Shown: piece after piece, positions 19,374 through 28,945 of the stretch | How positions within the stretch are numbered: position 1 is the stretch's first letter | Layout of the letters: each line of letters opens with the position of its first letter | Assembly (NCBI RefSeq): GCF_000204195.1 | Contig: NZ_AFBG01000016.1 | Span: forward strand, 88,278-152,277 | From: Acidovorax radicis N35 | Lineage (GTDB): Bacteria > Pseudomonadota > Gammaproteobacteria > Burkholderiales > Burkholderiaceae_C | Direction: 5' to 3' | Length of the DNA: 64,000 nt | The notes under the pieces: generated by a model | Seen by the model: the letters and a program-made list of their open reading frames with translations, nothing else | What the model was told of the DNA's origin: nothing | Database searches by the model: none | Made by a program: the position numbers and the translations under genes

Positions 19374-20456
19374 CTATATCTTCTGCGCCGACATGAAGGT
19401 GTCGTATCGCGCTTCGGCAAAACGAAACCACAGGATCTGGTCGCGCTGAAAGTTGCGCATGTCTCCGTAGATCCTTTTCCACTCGGGGCTTTTGGAGTCG
19501 TTGTGCGCGAAGACTTCCATCGATGCCTTGAATGCGGCGTCCATGACACTTTGCGAGAACGGCAGCACCTTGGTCTTGGCCGCCACCAGTTGCTTGAGGG
19601 CGGTGGGGTTCAGGGCATCGTACTTGGCCAGCATGTCCGTGTGTGCGATGGCAGCGGCCGCCTCGACAATGAGCTTGTTGTCGGCCGACAGGCTGTCAAA
19701 TGCCTTGCGATGGATGAAGAAGTCGATCTCCGGCCCCCCCTCCCACCAGCCGGGGTAGTAGTAGTAAGGGGCCACCTTGTTGAAACCGAGCTTCTGGTCG
19801 TCGTAGGGCCCCACCCATTCGGCCGCATCGATCGTGCCTTTTTGCAGGGCCTGGTAAATCTCGCCCCCCGGAATGCTTTGCGGAATGGCACCGAGCCGGG
19901 ACATCACATCGCCCACCAGACCGCCGCCCAGGCGCATCTTCATGCCCTTGAAGTCGCTGGGGCTCTTGATCTCCCGCAGGTACCAGCCCCCCATCTGTGT
20001 GCCCGTGTTGCCGCCTGCGAAGCTGACCATGTTGAAGCCCGCATAAAACTCGTCCATGAGCTTGCGGCCATTGCCATGGAGCATCCAGGCGCTCATCTGG
20101 CGGGCGTTGAAGCCAAATGGAATGGCCGAGCCCAGCGCAAAGGCCGGGCTCTTGCCATAGAAGTAGTACGGCACGGTGTGGCACATCTCGACCGCACCGC
20201 CCTGCACAGCATCCACCACACCAAACGCCGGCATCAACTCGCCCCCGGCGTGAACGGAGATTTCGAAGCGGCCGTTTGTCATGATTTTCACGGCCCTGGC
20301 AAACACCTCGGCGGCGCCATAGATGGTGTCCAGCGACTTGGGGAAGCTGGAAGCGAGCCGCCACCGGATGGATGCCTGCGCAAACACCGCCGGCGCCGCA
20401 CCGGTGGCCAGCACCCCTGCGATACCTGCGTGTCTGATGAGAGAACGGCGATCCAT
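19374..20456 (-). CDS. TRAP transporter substrate-binding protein, DctP/TakP-like (copy 2)
   Basis: 360 residues from ATG 20456, with the same length and layout as copy 1. It has the same MDRRS..RHAGIAGVLA signal and near-identical core (AEWVGPYDDQKLGFNKVAPY, YYYPGWWEGGPEIDFFIH). Differences concentrate in the signal tail and scattered surface positions, so this is a tandem duplication followed by divergence. Both appear intact, with no stop or frameshift, which argues for two related ligands or two expression conditions served by one DctQM pair. Confidence 0.9.
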   Translation of the reverse strand: MDRRSLIRHAGIAGVLATGAAPAVFAQASIRWRLASSFPKSLDTIYGAAEVFARAVKIMTNGRFEISVHAGGELMPAFGVVDAVQGGAVEMCHTVPYYFYGKSPAFALGSAIPFGFNARQMSAWMLHGNGRKLMDEFYAGFNMVSFAGGNTGTQMGGWYLREIKSPSDFKGMKMRLGGGLVGDVMSRLGAIPQSIPGGEIYQALQKGTIDAAEWVGPYDDQKLGFNKVAPYYYYPGWWEGGPEIDFFIHRKAFDSLSADNKLIVEAAAAIAHTDMLAKYDALNPTALKQLVAAKTKVLPFSQSVMDAAFKASMEVFAHNDSKSPEWKRIYGDMRNFQRDQILWFRFAEARYDTFMSAQKI

Positions 20457-20784
20457 AAAACTTGTCTCCAGGGGTGTTGTTGACAGGCAGGAACGCATGG
20501 TGCCATTGCGACGCCACGCAGGCCGGGGCCTGTTGCCTTTTGTCGCAATTGTAGAAGTAGGGAGGGCGGCAGCCCCTCTAGGTTTTCCCCTGCACAGCCG
20601 CCGCCACGCACAGCCACCGTGTGCAGCCACAGAGGTCACCCACAGGAAGGGCTGGCCAAAAAGGGAGACCACGGGAACGCGAAACAAGCGCGGCCACCCC
20701 GTACAGCGTCACAGGCAAAAACAACGCTCCCAGGCCACCCCTTCGCCTGAGGGCAGGCCGCCGCCAAAGCCGCTGGAGAGCGCG
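20457..20784. other. Intergenic region between dxs and dctP copy 2
   Basis: 328 bases with no supported gene. Frames running through it continue from neighbouring genes and have no protein-family content. No clear terminator for dxs was found. Confidence 0.4.
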
Positions 20785-22668
20785 CTAAGCCTGCAGAAAA
20801 CGCTGCGCTATCGCGCGCTGGATGCCTGCGGCATCCAGACCCTGCAGCGCAAGCAGTTTGGCAGGGTCGCCATGTTCGATGAACACGTCCGGCAGGCCCA
20901 GTTGCAGCACCGGGCGCACGATGCCCAGGGTGTTGAGCGCTTCGGTTACGGCACTGCCCGCGCCGCCCATGATCGCGCCCTCTTCCAGCGTGACCAGCGC
21001 ATCGTGGCGCTCGGCCACTTCACGCAGCAGCGCCGCATCGATGGGCTTGGCCCAGCGCATGTTGACCACCGTGGCGTCCAGCGCCTCGGCCGCTTCGAGC
21101 GCGGGGTACAACAGCGTGCCAAACGACAGGATCGCAATGCGCGGCGCCTTGGCGTCGGTGCCCTGGCGCTCGCGGCGGATCTCGCCCTTGCCAAAGGGCA
21201 GGCTGTCCAGCCCCGCCAGCGGCGCCACACCGGCACCGCTGCCACGCGGGTAGCGCACGGCCACGGGGTGGTCCTGCTCGAAGGCGGTGCTGAGCAACTG
21301 TCGGCATTCGCGCTCGTCGGCCGGGCACGCCATGCTCATGTTCGGGATGCAGCGCACAAACGGGATGTCATACGCCCCGGCATGCGTCGCGCCGTCCGCC
21401 CCCACCAGGCCGGCGCGGTCCAGCGCAAACACCACGGGCAGGTTCTGCAAGGCCACGTCGTGGATCAGCTGGTCGTAGCCACGCTGCAAAAAGGTGGAGT
21501 AGATCGCCACCACGGGCTTGACACCCTCGCAGGCCATGCCGGCAGCGAACGTGACGGCGTGCTGCTCGGCGATGCCCACGTCGTAGTAGCGGTCGGGGAA
21601 GCGTTTTTCAAACTCGACCATGCCCGAGCCTTCGCGCATGGCGGGCGTGATGCCCACCAGGCGCGTGTCGTGCGCAGCCATGTCGCACAGCCACTGGCCG
21701 AACACCTGGGTGAACGTGGGCTTGGGCGGCGTGGCGGGCTTGGTCAGGCCCACGCTGGGGTCGAATTTGCCCGGGCCGTGGTAGGCCACGGGGTCGGCCT
21801 CGGCCAGCTTGTAGCCCTGGCCCTTCTTGGTGACCACGTGCAGGAACTGCGGGCCCTTGAGGCTCTTGATGTTCTCCAGCGTGGGGATCAGCGAATCAAG
21901 GTCGTGCCCATCGATGGGGCCGATGTAGTTGAAGCCGAATTTCTCAAACAGCGTGGCGGGCACCACCATGCCCTTGGCATGCTGTTCGAAACGCTTGGCG
22001 AACTCCAGCAGCGGCGGCACGGGGCGCAGCACGGTCTTGCCCACGTTTTTGGCGGCAGCGTAAAACTGCCCGCTCATGAGCTGGGCGAGGTAGCGGTTGA
22101 GCGCCCCCACGGGCGGGCTGATGCTCATGTCGTTGTCGTTCAGCACCACGAGCAGGTTGGCATCGGCCACGCCACCATTGTTGAGCGCCTCGAACGCCAT
22201 GCCGGCGCTCATGGCGCCGTCACCGATGATGGCCACGGCATGGCGATTTTCGCCCTTGCGTTTGGCGGCCAGCGCCATGCCCAGGGCGGCGGAGATGCTG
22301 GTGCTCGAATGCGCGGTGCCGAATGTGTCGTACGCGCTCTCGGCCCGCTGCGGAAAGCCCGAGATCCCGCCCAGCTGGCGCAGCGTGTGCATGCGGTCGC
22401 GGCGGCCCGTCAGGATCTTGTGCGGATAGGTCTGGTGGCCCACGTCCCACACCAGGCGGTCTTCGGGGGTGTTGAAGACGTGGTGCAACGCCACCGTCAG
22501 CTCCACGGTGCCCAGGTTGGAGCTCAAATGCCCGCCCGTCTGCGCGACACTTTCGATCACGAACCCGCGCAGTTCGGTGGCCAGGGCCTTGAGGTCTGCG
22601 CGCGAAAGCTTGCGCAGATCTGCCGGGTCATTGATGGTCTGCAGCAGGGGAAAGGACGTAGTTGACAT
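20785..22668 (-). CDS. dxs: 1-deoxy-D-xylulose-5-phosphate synthase
   Basis: 627 residues, the usual DXS length. The thiamine-diphosphate site is present ([18 protein letters not shown] ... NDNDMSIS), together with [19 protein letters not shown] near the start and the transketolase-type pyrimidine domain ([27 protein letters not shown]). It condenses pyruvate and glyceraldehyde 3-phosphate, the first step of the MEP isoprenoid pathway. It is the last gene of xseB-ispA-dxs; one repeat copy lies between ispA and dxs. Confidence 0.97.
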   Translation of the reverse strand: MSTTSFPLLQTINDPADLRKLSRADLKALATELRGFVIESVAQTGGHLSSNLGTVELTVALHHVFNTPEDRLVWDVGHQTYPHKILTGRRDRMHTLRQLGGISGFPQRAESAYDTFGTAHSSTSISAALGMALAAKRKGENRHAVAIIGDGAMSAGMAFEALNNGGVADANLLVVLNDNDMSISPPVGALNRYLAQLMSGQFYAAAKNVGKTVLRPVPPLLEFAKRFEQHAKGMVVPATLFEKFGFNYIGPIDGHDLDSLIPTLENIKSLKGPQFLHVVTKKGQGYKLAEADPVAYHGPGKFDPSVGLTKPATPPKPTFTQVFGQWLCDMAAHDTRLVGITPAMREGSGMVEFEKRFPDRYYDVGIAEQHAVTFAAGMACEGVKPVVAIYSTFLQRGYDQLIHDVALQNLPVVFALDRAGLVGADGATHAGAYDIPFVRCIPNMSMACPADERECRQLLSTAFEQDHPVAVRYPRGSGAGVAPLAGLDSLPFGKGEIRRERQGTDAKAPRIAILSFGTLLYPALEAAEALDATVVNMRWAKPIDAALLREVAERHDALVTLEEGAIMGGAGSAVTEALNTLGIVRPVLQLGLPDVFIEHGDPAKLLALQGLDAAGIQRAIAQRFLQA

Positions 22669-22680
22669 TAGCTATTCTTT

Positions 22681-22722
22681 TTATAGCTGCCATCGCTTTA
22701 CAGTCAAGCGCTAGCGGCCAAT
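22681..22722. repeat. AGCGCT palindromic repeat between ispA and dxs
   Basis: TTATAGCTGCCATCGCTTTA, then CAGTCAAGCGCTAGCGGCCAA: a degenerate copy of the dispersed palindrome, 13 bases upstream of the dxs start, where an RNA hairpin could affect the ribosome site. Confidence 0.8.
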
Positions 22723-22783
22723 TTTGCATTGATTTCACTGCATGGGGCATGAACAGGGTGCAGCACGGATCATCGGGCCTGGC

Positions 22784-23722
22784 TCAATGCGAGCGGCGCA
22801 CCACCATGTCCGCCAGCGCGCCCAGCGCACGGGTGTCGGGCAGGCCGCTGTGGGCCAGGGCCGCATGCGCCTCGGCCAGCAGTTCCTGGGCGTAGGCCTG
22901 CGCCCGCGCGAGCCCCAGCAAAGACACGTAGGTGGGCTTGTCGGCTGCAGCATCCTTGCCAGCGGTCTTGCCCAGCGTGGCGGAATCGGCCACCACATCC
23001 AGAATGTCATCGACCACCTGGAACGCAAGGCCCATGGCCGCGCCGTAGTCGGACAGCGCCTGGTAGGCCGCGCCCACGGCGTGGCCACATACCGCCCCCA
23101 TGAGCACACTGCCCTGCAGCAACGCGCCGGTCTTGAGGCGGTGCATCTGGCGCAACTGCGCTTCGGTCAGCGCAACCCCCACGCTGGCCAGATCGATCGC
23201 CTGCCCGCCCGCCATGCCGGCCGAGCCCGCGGCCCGCGCCAGCAGCCTGCACAGCGTGGCCTGGGTGGCCGCGGGGATGAGGGTGTTGTCGGGCGTGAGC
23301 AGTTCAAACGCAAAGGCCTGCAGGGCGTCGCCCGCCAGCAGCGCCTGGGCTTCGCCAAACTGCACGTGCACGGTGGGCTTGCCACGGCGCAGCACATCGT
23401 TGTCCATGCAGGGCATGTCGTCGTGCACCAGCGAGTAGGCGTGGATCAACTCCACCGCACAGGCCGCGCGCAGCGCGGCATCTTCATACACCGCAGAGGC
23501 CGATGCGCCACTGCAGACCGCCTCGTAGGCTGCCAGCACCAGCAGGGGCCGCAGCCGCTTGCCGCCATCGAGCACCGCGTAGCGCATGGCGTCGCCCAGC
23601 CCGGCGGGTGCGCCATCGCCCACCCATTGCGACAGGGCCTGCTCCACGCGGGCCAGGTGGTTCTGGCTCCAGAGATTTATATCCAGGGGCTGGCTCGCAG
23701 AAGTCATTGGCACCGCGCTCAT
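22784..23722 (-). CDS. ispA: Farnesyl/geranyl diphosphate synthase
   Basis: 312 residues from ATG 23722, chosen because it overlaps the xseB stop (ATGA). The first aspartate-rich motif is DDMPCMDND (the short-chain type with two residues between Asp pairs) and the second is [19 protein letters not shown] binds isopentenyl diphosphate. It makes farnesyl diphosphate for quinones and undecaprenyl phosphate. Co-location with dxs places pathway entry and prenyl elongation in one operon. Confidence 0.95.
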   Translation of the reverse strand: MSAVPMTSASQPLDINLWSQNHLARVEQALSQWVGDGAPAGLGDAMRYAVLDGGKRLRPLLVLAAYEAVCSGASASAVYEDAALRAACAVELIHAYSLVHDDMPCMDNDVLRRGKPTVHVQFGEAQALLAGDALQAFAFELLTPDNTLIPAATQATLCRLLARAAGSAGMAGGQAIDLASVGVALTEAQLRQMHRLKTGALLQGSVLMGAVCGHAVGAAYQALSDYGAAMGLAFQVVDDILDVVADSATLGKTAGKDAAADKPTYVSLLGLARAQAYAQELLAEAHAALAHSGLPDTRALGALADMVVRRSH

Positions 23723-23961
23723 TCCTGGTTCCATGGTTGCAGTTGCCCTTCGTCCAGCACCTTGATCTGGTCCTGCACGGCATCCAGCCGCTTGCGGCAA
23801 AACGCCAGCAGCGTGGCGCCGCGCTGGTAGCCAGCCAGCATCTGGTCCAGCGGCAACTGGCCCGACTCGATGCGGGCCACGAGTTGCTCCAGCTCTTCCA
23901 GGGCTGCCTCGTAGCTGGCAGGTTCGGCGGGAGGAGCGGGGGTTGCAGGGGCCTTGGGCAT
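23719..23961 (-). CDS. xseB: Exodeoxyribonuclease VII small subunit
   Basis: 80 residues from ATG 23961. The core [20 protein letters not shown] followed by [13 protein letters not shown] is the XseB helical hairpin. It assembles with the XseA large subunit, not in this window, to degrade single-stranded DNA. The xseB-ispA-dxs order is widespread in proteobacteria. Confidence 0.95.
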   Translation of the reverse strand: MPKAPATPAPPAEPASYEAALEELEQLVARIESGQLPLDQMLAGYQRGATLLAFCRKRLDAVQDQIKVLDEGQLQPWNQE

Positions 23962-24116
23962 GGAGGGGGCGGCAGAGCGCGGGTGAAAAACCGGTGATTT
24001 TAGGCGCACCGGTACACCATCCGTGTCAGATGCGGTCCGATCCGTGACGCCGCTCTATTTTCAGAAAGCGATGTTTTCTATTCACGTAGCAGGGGTGCGG
24101 GAATAACCCCACCGCC

Positions 24117-24170
24117 TATAATCCCATTCCAGTCGAGCCGGCTAGCCCCCCTAGCCGGTTTCCTTTTTTC
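24117..24170 (+). promoter_or_regulatory. Promoter -10 and leader hairpin upstream of the Rieske oxygenase
   Basis: A perfect TATAAT (24117-24122) is followed within 15 bases by a strong hairpin, CCGGCTAG (24138-24145), five Cs, CTAGCCGG (24151-24158), then a T-rich run (TTTCCTTTTTTC). Transcription from the -10 would meet a terminator-like structure after about 30 bases, well before the gene start at 24239. It could be an attenuator or the end of a very short RNA. Confidence 0.55.
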
Positions 24171-24238
24171 CAGATGCGCATTCCCAGGCGCACCTCCCGC
24201 ACTTTCCCCCTGTGGGGAGTCTTTAGGTCAGGTCACCC

Positions 24239-25393
24239 ATGTCTGATTTAAGTCTTCAACTGCAGCAGGCCGCAAGCCAACTACCAGTTTCAAGCTACTT
24301 TGACGATGCGCTGTTCCAGCGCGAGCTGGATTCCATCTTCCAGCGCGGGCCCCGCTACGTGGGGCACCAATTGGCAGTGCCCAATACGGGCGACTACTAC
24401 GCCCTGCCCCAGGAGGGCGAGGGCCGTGCCCTGGTGCGCAACGCCCAGGGTGGCGTCGAGCTGGTCTCCAACGTCTGCCGCCACCGCCAGGCCGTCATGC
24501 TCAAGGGCAAAGGGTCGCTGAACACCCAGCAAAAGGGCAGCGCGGGCGGCAACATCGTGTGCCCCTTGCACCGCTGGACGTACAACCCCCAGGGCGAACT
24601 GCTGGGCGCACCCCACTTCGCGCACGACCCGTGCCTGAACCTCAACAACTACAAGCTGCGCGAGTGGAACGGCCTGCTGTTTGAAGACAATGGCTACGAC
24701 GTGGCCGCCGACCTGGCCCAAATGGGCCCGCGCGCCGACCTCGACTTTGGCGGTTACGTGCTCGACCACGTGGAGCTGCACGAGTGCAACTACAACTGGA
24801 AGACCTTCATCGAGGTCTACCTGGAGGACTACCACGTCGGTCCCTTCCACCCCGGCCTGGGCAGCTTTGTGACCTGCGACGACCTGCGCTGGGAGTTCGG
24901 CAAGAACTACTCGGTGCAGACCGTGGGCGTGGCCAACCGCCTGGGCAAGGCCGGCAGCCCCGTGTACGAACGCTGGCACGAAGCCCTGCTGGCCTACCGC
25001 GAAGGCAAGCCGCCCAAATATGGCGCCATCTGGCTCACGCTGTACCCGCACATCATGGTGGAGTGGTACCCGCATGTGCTCACGGTGTCCACGCTGCACC
25101 CCATCAGCCCCACCAAGACGCTGAACATGGTGGAGTTCTATTACCCCGAAGAGATCGCGGCGTTCGAGCGCGAATTCGTCGAGGCACAGAAGGCCGCCTA
25201 CATGGAGACCTGCATCGAGGACGACGAAATCGGCGAGCGCATGGACGCAGGCCGCAAGGCGCTGCTGGCGCGCGGCGACAACGAGGTCGGCCCCTACCAA
25301 AGCCCCATGGAAGACGGCATGCAGCACTTCCACGAGTGGTACCGTGAGGCGATGGGCTCGGACACCATCGACCCGGCCACGCCAAAACGCTGA
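24239..25393 (+). CDS. Rieske non-heme iron oxygenase alpha subunit
   Basis: 384 residues. The Rieske [2Fe-2S] ligands are visible as CRHRQ ... CPLHRW with an unusually long spacing containing a Gly/Lys-rich insert. The catalytic domain has NWKTFIEVYLEDYHVGPFHP, with the two His of the mononuclear iron site and the bridging Asp. Family proteins hydroxylate or demethylate aromatic and related substrates using an electron-transfer partner; no reductase or ferredoxin gene lies nearby, so the partner is elsewhere. The substrate cannot be read from sequence. It is preceded by a promoter with an attenuator-like hairpin. Confidence 0.88.
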   Translation: MSDLSLQLQQAASQLPVSSYFDDALFQRELDSIFQRGPRYVGHQLAVPNTGDYYALPQEGEGRALVRNAQGGVELVSNVCRHRQAVMLKGKGSLNTQQKGSAGGNIVCPLHRWTYNPQGELLGAPHFAHDPCLNLNNYKLREWNGLLFEDNGYDVAADLAQMGPRADLDFGGYVLDHVELHECNYNWKTFIEVYLEDYHVGPFHPGLGSFVTCDDLRWEFGKNYSVQTVGVANRLGKAGSPVYERWHEALLAYREGKPPKYGAIWLTLYPHIMVEWYPHVLTVSTLHPISPTKTLNMVEFYYPEEIAAFEREFVEAQKAAYMETCIEDDEIGERMDAGRKALLARGDNEVGPYQSPMEDGMQHFHEWYREAMGSDTIDPATPKR

Positions 25394-25448
25394 ATACGGC
25401 GGCAAAACCCCGCCAATCTGCAGGCCCGCCGTGGTCTGCTCTCATTAC

Positions 25449-25492
25449 AATAGCTGCCAGTGCTTAAAAAAATAAGCGCTGGCAGCTATTTT
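25449..25492. repeat. AGCGCT palindromic repeat (near-perfect copy)
   Basis: AATAGCTGCCAGTGCTTAAA, then AAAATAAGCGCTGGCAGCTATT: the two arms pair over 17 bases with one mismatch. It lies between the oxygenase stop and the DMT transporter and could terminate the upstream transcript (T-rich flank). Confidence 0.88.
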
Positions 25493-25534
25493 CATTTCTG
25501 CGCCCCACGGCGCGCTTCAAGAGATCACAACCCG

Positions 25535-26446
25535 ATGCAAGCCCTCTGGATGGTGTTGGCCGCGTTCCTGTTTGCCAGCATGGGCGTGTGCGTCAAGATC
25601 GCATCGGACTTCTTCAACTCGGCCGAGCTGGTGTGCTACCGGGGCCTTATCGGCATGTTCATCCTGTGGCTGCTGGCGCGCTCGCAAAAGGTGCGGCTTG
25701 CCACGCAATACCCTGGCATGCACGCCTGGCGCAGCCTGGTGGGTGTGACATCGCTCGGTGCCTGGTTCTTTGCCATTGCCCACCTGCCACTGGCCACGGC
25801 CATGACGCTCAACTACATGAGCAGCGTGTGGATCGCCGCCTTCCTGATCGGGGGCACGCTGCTGGCCTGGCGCCCCTCGCCAGCCACCCCGCGCCCTGCC
25901 CTGCAAGGCCCGCTGGTGCTGACCGTGCTGGTCGGTTTTGTGGGCGTGGTGCTGATGCTGCGCCCCAGCCTGGACCAGAACCAGGCCTTTGCCGGACTGA
26001 TCGGGCTGATGTCCGGCCTGACGGCTGCGTTTGCCTATATGCAGGTGGTGGCGCTGTCGCGCCTGGGCGAACCCGAATCGCGCACCGTCTTCTACTTCGC
26101 CGTAGGCTCTGCGGTGGCGGGCGGCGTGGGCATGCTGTTCACCGGCACCTCGGACTGGCCGGGCTGGCAGGCGTTGTGGCTGCTGCCCATCGGGGTTCTG
26201 GCAGCGGGCGGCCAACTGTGCATGACCAAGGCCTACGCCAGCGCCAAGACCCAGCGCGGCACCCTGGTGGTGGCCAATCTGCAGTATTCGGGGATCGTGT
26301 TTGCCGCTGTCTACAGCGTGCTGCTGTTTGGCGACAAGATTCCGCCCATCGGCTGGATCGGCATGGCACTCATCGTGGGCAGCGGCATTGTGGCCACCAT
26401 CCTGCGTGCGCGGGCTGCGCCCGGGGCACCTGCCGAAGAACACTGA
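25535..26446 (+). CDS. DMT family (EamA) transporter
   Basis: 303 residues from ATG 25535; an upstream in-frame start at 25460 would translate the palindromic repeat and is rejected. Ten transmembrane helices form two EamA repeats. AELVCYRGLIGMFILWLLAR and the start of the second half (GLIGLMSGLTAAFAYMQV) are typical of drug/metabolite exporters. The substrate is unknown. Confidence 0.88.
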   Translation: MQALWMVLAAFLFASMGVCVKIASDFFNSAELVCYRGLIGMFILWLLARSQKVRLATQYPGMHAWRSLVGVTSLGAWFFAIAHLPLATAMTLNYMSSVWIAAFLIGGTLLAWRPSPATPRPALQGPLVLTVLVGFVGVVLMLRPSLDQNQAFAGLIGLMSGLTAAFAYMQVVALSRLGEPESRTVFYFAVGSAVAGGVGMLFTGTSDWPGWQALWLLPIGVLAAGGQLCMTKAYASAKTQRGTLVVANLQYSGIVFAAVYSVLLFGDKIPPIGWIGMALIVGSGIVATILRARAAPGAPAEEH

Positions 26447-26536
26447 TGGATACGAAGTGACGAGCACACCGCGTACCAAGATGGCCACAATGGAACCCCT
26501 TTCGACGCACTCCGTCACTTTGCCCATTTTCTGCCG

Positions 26537-27439
26537 ATGACCCCCTACACCACGCTCATCTCCGCCCCCGACCTGCAAGCCCTCATCGCCAGCGGTGCGC
26601 CGCTGATGGTGTTTGACTGCAGCTTCGACCTGATGCAACCCACGGCAGGCGCGCAGCAATATGCGCAAGCCCATATTCCCGGCGCCGTGTACGCCGACCT
26701 GAACAACGACCTCAGCGCCAAGCACGGTGCACCCGGCGCCACCGGCACGCTCACGGCACAAGAGGCCGACCAGCCCGCATCCGGCGGCCGCCACCCGCTG
26801 CCCAGCCGCGAACGTTTTGCCATGTGGCTGTCCAGCGTGGGTTTTGCCAACGGCATGCAGGCCGTGGTGTACGACCGCCAGGGCGCCAACTACTGTGGCC
26901 GCCTGTGGTGGATGCTCAAGTGGGTGGGCCATGACGCGGTGGCAGCGCTCGACGGTGGGCTGCAGGCCTGGCAGGCCAACGGGGGTGCCGTGAACAGCGG
27001 CGACGAGCCCGCGCACTTCCAGTCCAACTTCCAGCTGGGCGAACCCCTGCGCCAGCTGGCCACGGCCAGCGACGTGCTCGCGCGCCTGCAGCAGCCCGGC
27101 CAGACCGTGATCGACGCCCGCGCTGGCGCCCGCTACCGGGGCGAAGTGGAGCCGCTGGACCCCGTGGCGGGCCACATTCCAGGCGCGCTCAACCGCCCCT
27201 TTGCCGAGAACATCGGCACCGACGGCCGCTTCAAGCCTGCCGCCGTGCTGCGCGCAGAGTTCGACGCCCTGCTGGCCGGCCGCAACCCCGCCACCGTGGT
27301 GCACCAGTGCGGCAGCGGCGTGAGTGCCGTGCCCAATCTGCTCGCGATGGAGGTTGCAGGCCTGGGCACGACCGCACTCTTTGCGGGCAGCTGGAGCGAG
27401 TGGTGCAGCGACCCCACGCGGCCCGTCGAAAAGGGCTGA
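26537..27439 (+). CDS. sseA: 3-mercaptopyruvate/thiosulfate sulfurtransferase
   Basis: 300 residues with two rhodanese domains. The catalytic loop is CGSGVSA (residues about 256-262), the CGSGV.A form typical of mercaptopyruvate sulfurtransferases rather than thiosulfate rhodaneses. DARAGARYRGEVEPLDPVAG followed by HIPGALN is the conserved start of the second domain. It transfers sulfane sulfur from 3-mercaptopyruvate to thiols or cyanide in the cytoplasm. It starts 91 bases after the DMT gene. Confidence 0.88.
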   Translation: MTPYTTLISAPDLQALIASGAPLMVFDCSFDLMQPTAGAQQYAQAHIPGAVYADLNNDLSAKHGAPGATGTLTAQEADQPASGGRHPLPSRERFAMWLSSVGFANGMQAVVYDRQGANYCGRLWWMLKWVGHDAVAALDGGLQAWQANGGAVNSGDEPAHFQSNFQLGEPLRQLATASDVLARLQQPGQTVIDARAGARYRGEVEPLDPVAGHIPGALNRPFAENIGTDGRFKPAAVLRAEFDALLAGRNPATVVHQCGSGVSAVPNLLAMEVAGLGTTALFAGSWSEWCSDPTRPVEKG

Positions 27440-27879
27440 GAGCGACCCCAAAAAACTTCAGGCGCCGTGGCTGCGTCTTGCCGCACCACGCGCACTGCCT
27501 TGCGACACAACGCCTGGCCAAAACCGCCTCGCTGGGTTCTTTTGCGGCTCTGAACGGGGGGGTGCCGGTCCGTATCAGGCGGCAAGGGTTGCAAAAGCGC
27601 AAAAAAGATGGTTTTGCAGGCGCTATCAAAACCATGAGCAGATCCCGCACACACGGGCCCGAGGCCGCAGCAAGCCACACCCTGTGAAATGCCGGACGGT
27701 GCCTGATCGGCTTGTAGGGCAAATTCCTACATGACCCACCGCGAAACCAGACACGCGGCACAGCCAAACCCCGACTTAATTTCTGATTGGGGCGGTTTCA
27801 CAATCCATTTCAACGGATCACGCAAAACCTGCAATCAGCAGAAAACGCAAGACCCGGTACTGGAAAAAAGGAAGCTGCC
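27440..27879 (+). promoter_or_regulatory. Long flhDC upstream region with inverted repeat
   Basis: 440 bases without a supported gene, a size expected for the heavily regulated flhDC promoter. A perfect inverted repeat TGTAGG (27713-27718), seven bases, CCTACA (27726-27731) lies about 150 bases before flhD and resembles half-sites of NarL/LuxR-type response regulators. AAAAAAGGAAG just upstream of flhD is the ribosome site. Confidence 0.5.
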
Positions 27880-28206
27880 ATGACCAACGAACAACTCCTC
27901 GCTGAAATCCGCGAAGCCAACCTCACCTACCTGATGTTGGCCCAGACCCTGATTCGCCAGGACAAGGCCGAAGCCGTGTTCCGCTTGGGCATGAACGAAG
28001 AGTCTGCCGATATTCTGGCATCTCTGTCGGCAGCGCAAGTGATGAAACTGGCCTCCCGCAACACGCTTCTTTGCAGCTTCCGCGTGGACGACAACCTGGT
28101 GTGGAGCTTGCTCACCAACCACTCTGCCAAGAAGGTGGGCAACGAAGCCACCAACACGCTGCACGCCAACATCCTGATGGCCAGCCGCGTGTCGGAAGTG
28201 CTCTGA
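27880..28206 (+). CDS. flhD: Flagellar transcriptional master regulator FlhD
   Basis: 108 residues from ATG 27880, with AGGAAG upstream. EIREANLTYLMLAQTLIRQD at the start and the AAEVMKLA-like helix SAAQVMKLASRNTLLCSFR are FlhD hallmarks. FlhD forms a ring with FlhC that activates early flagellar operons; FlhD itself mainly supports DNA binding. The flagellar structural genes are not in the window, but two flagellum-associated lipoprotein genes converge on this operon. Confidence 0.95.
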   Translation: MTNEQLLAEIREANLTYLMLAQTLIRQDKAEAVFRLGMNEESADILASLSAAQVMKLASRNTLLCSFRVDDNLVWSLLTNHSAKKVGNEATNTLHANILMASRVSEVL

Positions 28207-28254
28207 AGCATTTGCCCACGGCCTTCTTCTCCCAGTCTCCACCGAAAGCCCGCC

Positions 28255-28815
28255 ATGTCCACCAACGCCCCCGCTGCCAAAGCCCCCGCCAAGAGCGTGC
28301 TGAACGAATCCAAACAGATCGAACGCGCGGCCATGCTGATCCAGATGGGTGCCCGCATGCAGGTGCTCGAATCGGAAACCACGCTGTCGTATGAGCGCCT
28401 GATCCGGCTGTACAAGGAGATCGCGGGCAAGTCACCGTCGAAGGGCCAGTTGCCCTTCTCCACCGACTGGTTCCTGACCTGGCAAGAGAACATCCACAGC
28501 TCGCTGTTCTTGAACATCTACGAATACCTGTCCAAGGGCGTGGACCTGGATTCGGTGGAGCTGCTGACCAAGGCCTACCGCCTGTACAACGAACAGGTCG
28601 CCACGGCCGAGATCGAACCCCTGCTGTCGTTCACCCGCGCCTGGCGCCTGGTGAAGTTTGTGGATGCCGGCATGTTGACGCGCACCAAGTGCAGCCAGTG
28701 CAGTGGCCAGTTTGTGACCGAGCTGTACGAGAACCGCCACTTCACCTGCGGCCTGTGCAACCCACCCGCCCGCGCTGGCAAGAGCAAGACAGCCGGTGCA
28801 CTGATGCTGCATTGA
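28255..28815 (+). CDS. flhC: Flagellar transcriptional master regulator FlhC
   Basis: 186 residues, 48 bases after flhD. GARMQVLESETTLSYERLIR is the conserved N-terminal region. The four zinc ligands are CSQC ... CGLC near the C terminus. FlhC gives DNA specificity in the FlhD4C2 complex with sigma-70. It is followed by a palindromic repeat and a hairpin that separate it from convergent genes. Confidence 0.96.
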   Translation: MSTNAPAAKAPAKSVLNESKQIERAAMLIQMGARMQVLESETTLSYERLIRLYKEIAGKSPSKGQLPFSTDWFLTWQENIHSSLFLNIYEYLSKGVDLDSVELLTKAYRLYNEQVATAEIEPLLSFTRAWRLVKFVDAGMLTRTKCSQCSGQFVTELYENRHFTCGLCNPPARAGKSKTAGALMLH

Positions 28816-28834
28816 GAAATTGATGGAAAATCGC

Positions 28835-28868
28835 CTCTAGCGCTTTATTCACAAGCGCTAACAGCTAT
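28835..28868. repeat. AGCGCT palindromic repeat after flhC
   Basis: CTCTAGCGCTTTATTCACAA followed by GCGCTAACAGCTAT; a partly truncated copy, located between the convergent ends of flhC and the FlgO-like gene. Confidence 0.82.
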
Positions 28869-28891
28869 ATTTTTTATAGCAAAAAAGAAAC

Positions 28892-28911
28892 AGCCCCTCA
28901 AAGGGGCTTTC
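28892..28911. terminator. Short hairpin at the flhC / FlgO convergent junction
   Basis: AGCCCCT, CAA, AGGGGCT followed by TT and C; A-rich on the other side, so it may serve either strand. It is modest in strength. Confidence 0.55.
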
Positions 28912-28945
28912 CTGCATGTGGCATGCAGTCCTCCATGCTCACCGC

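Noticed and set aside
20323..22665. A 780-codon plus-strand frame opposite dxs
   Set aside because: It mirrors the dxs codons, is rich in His/Arg/Gly and has no recognisable domain.
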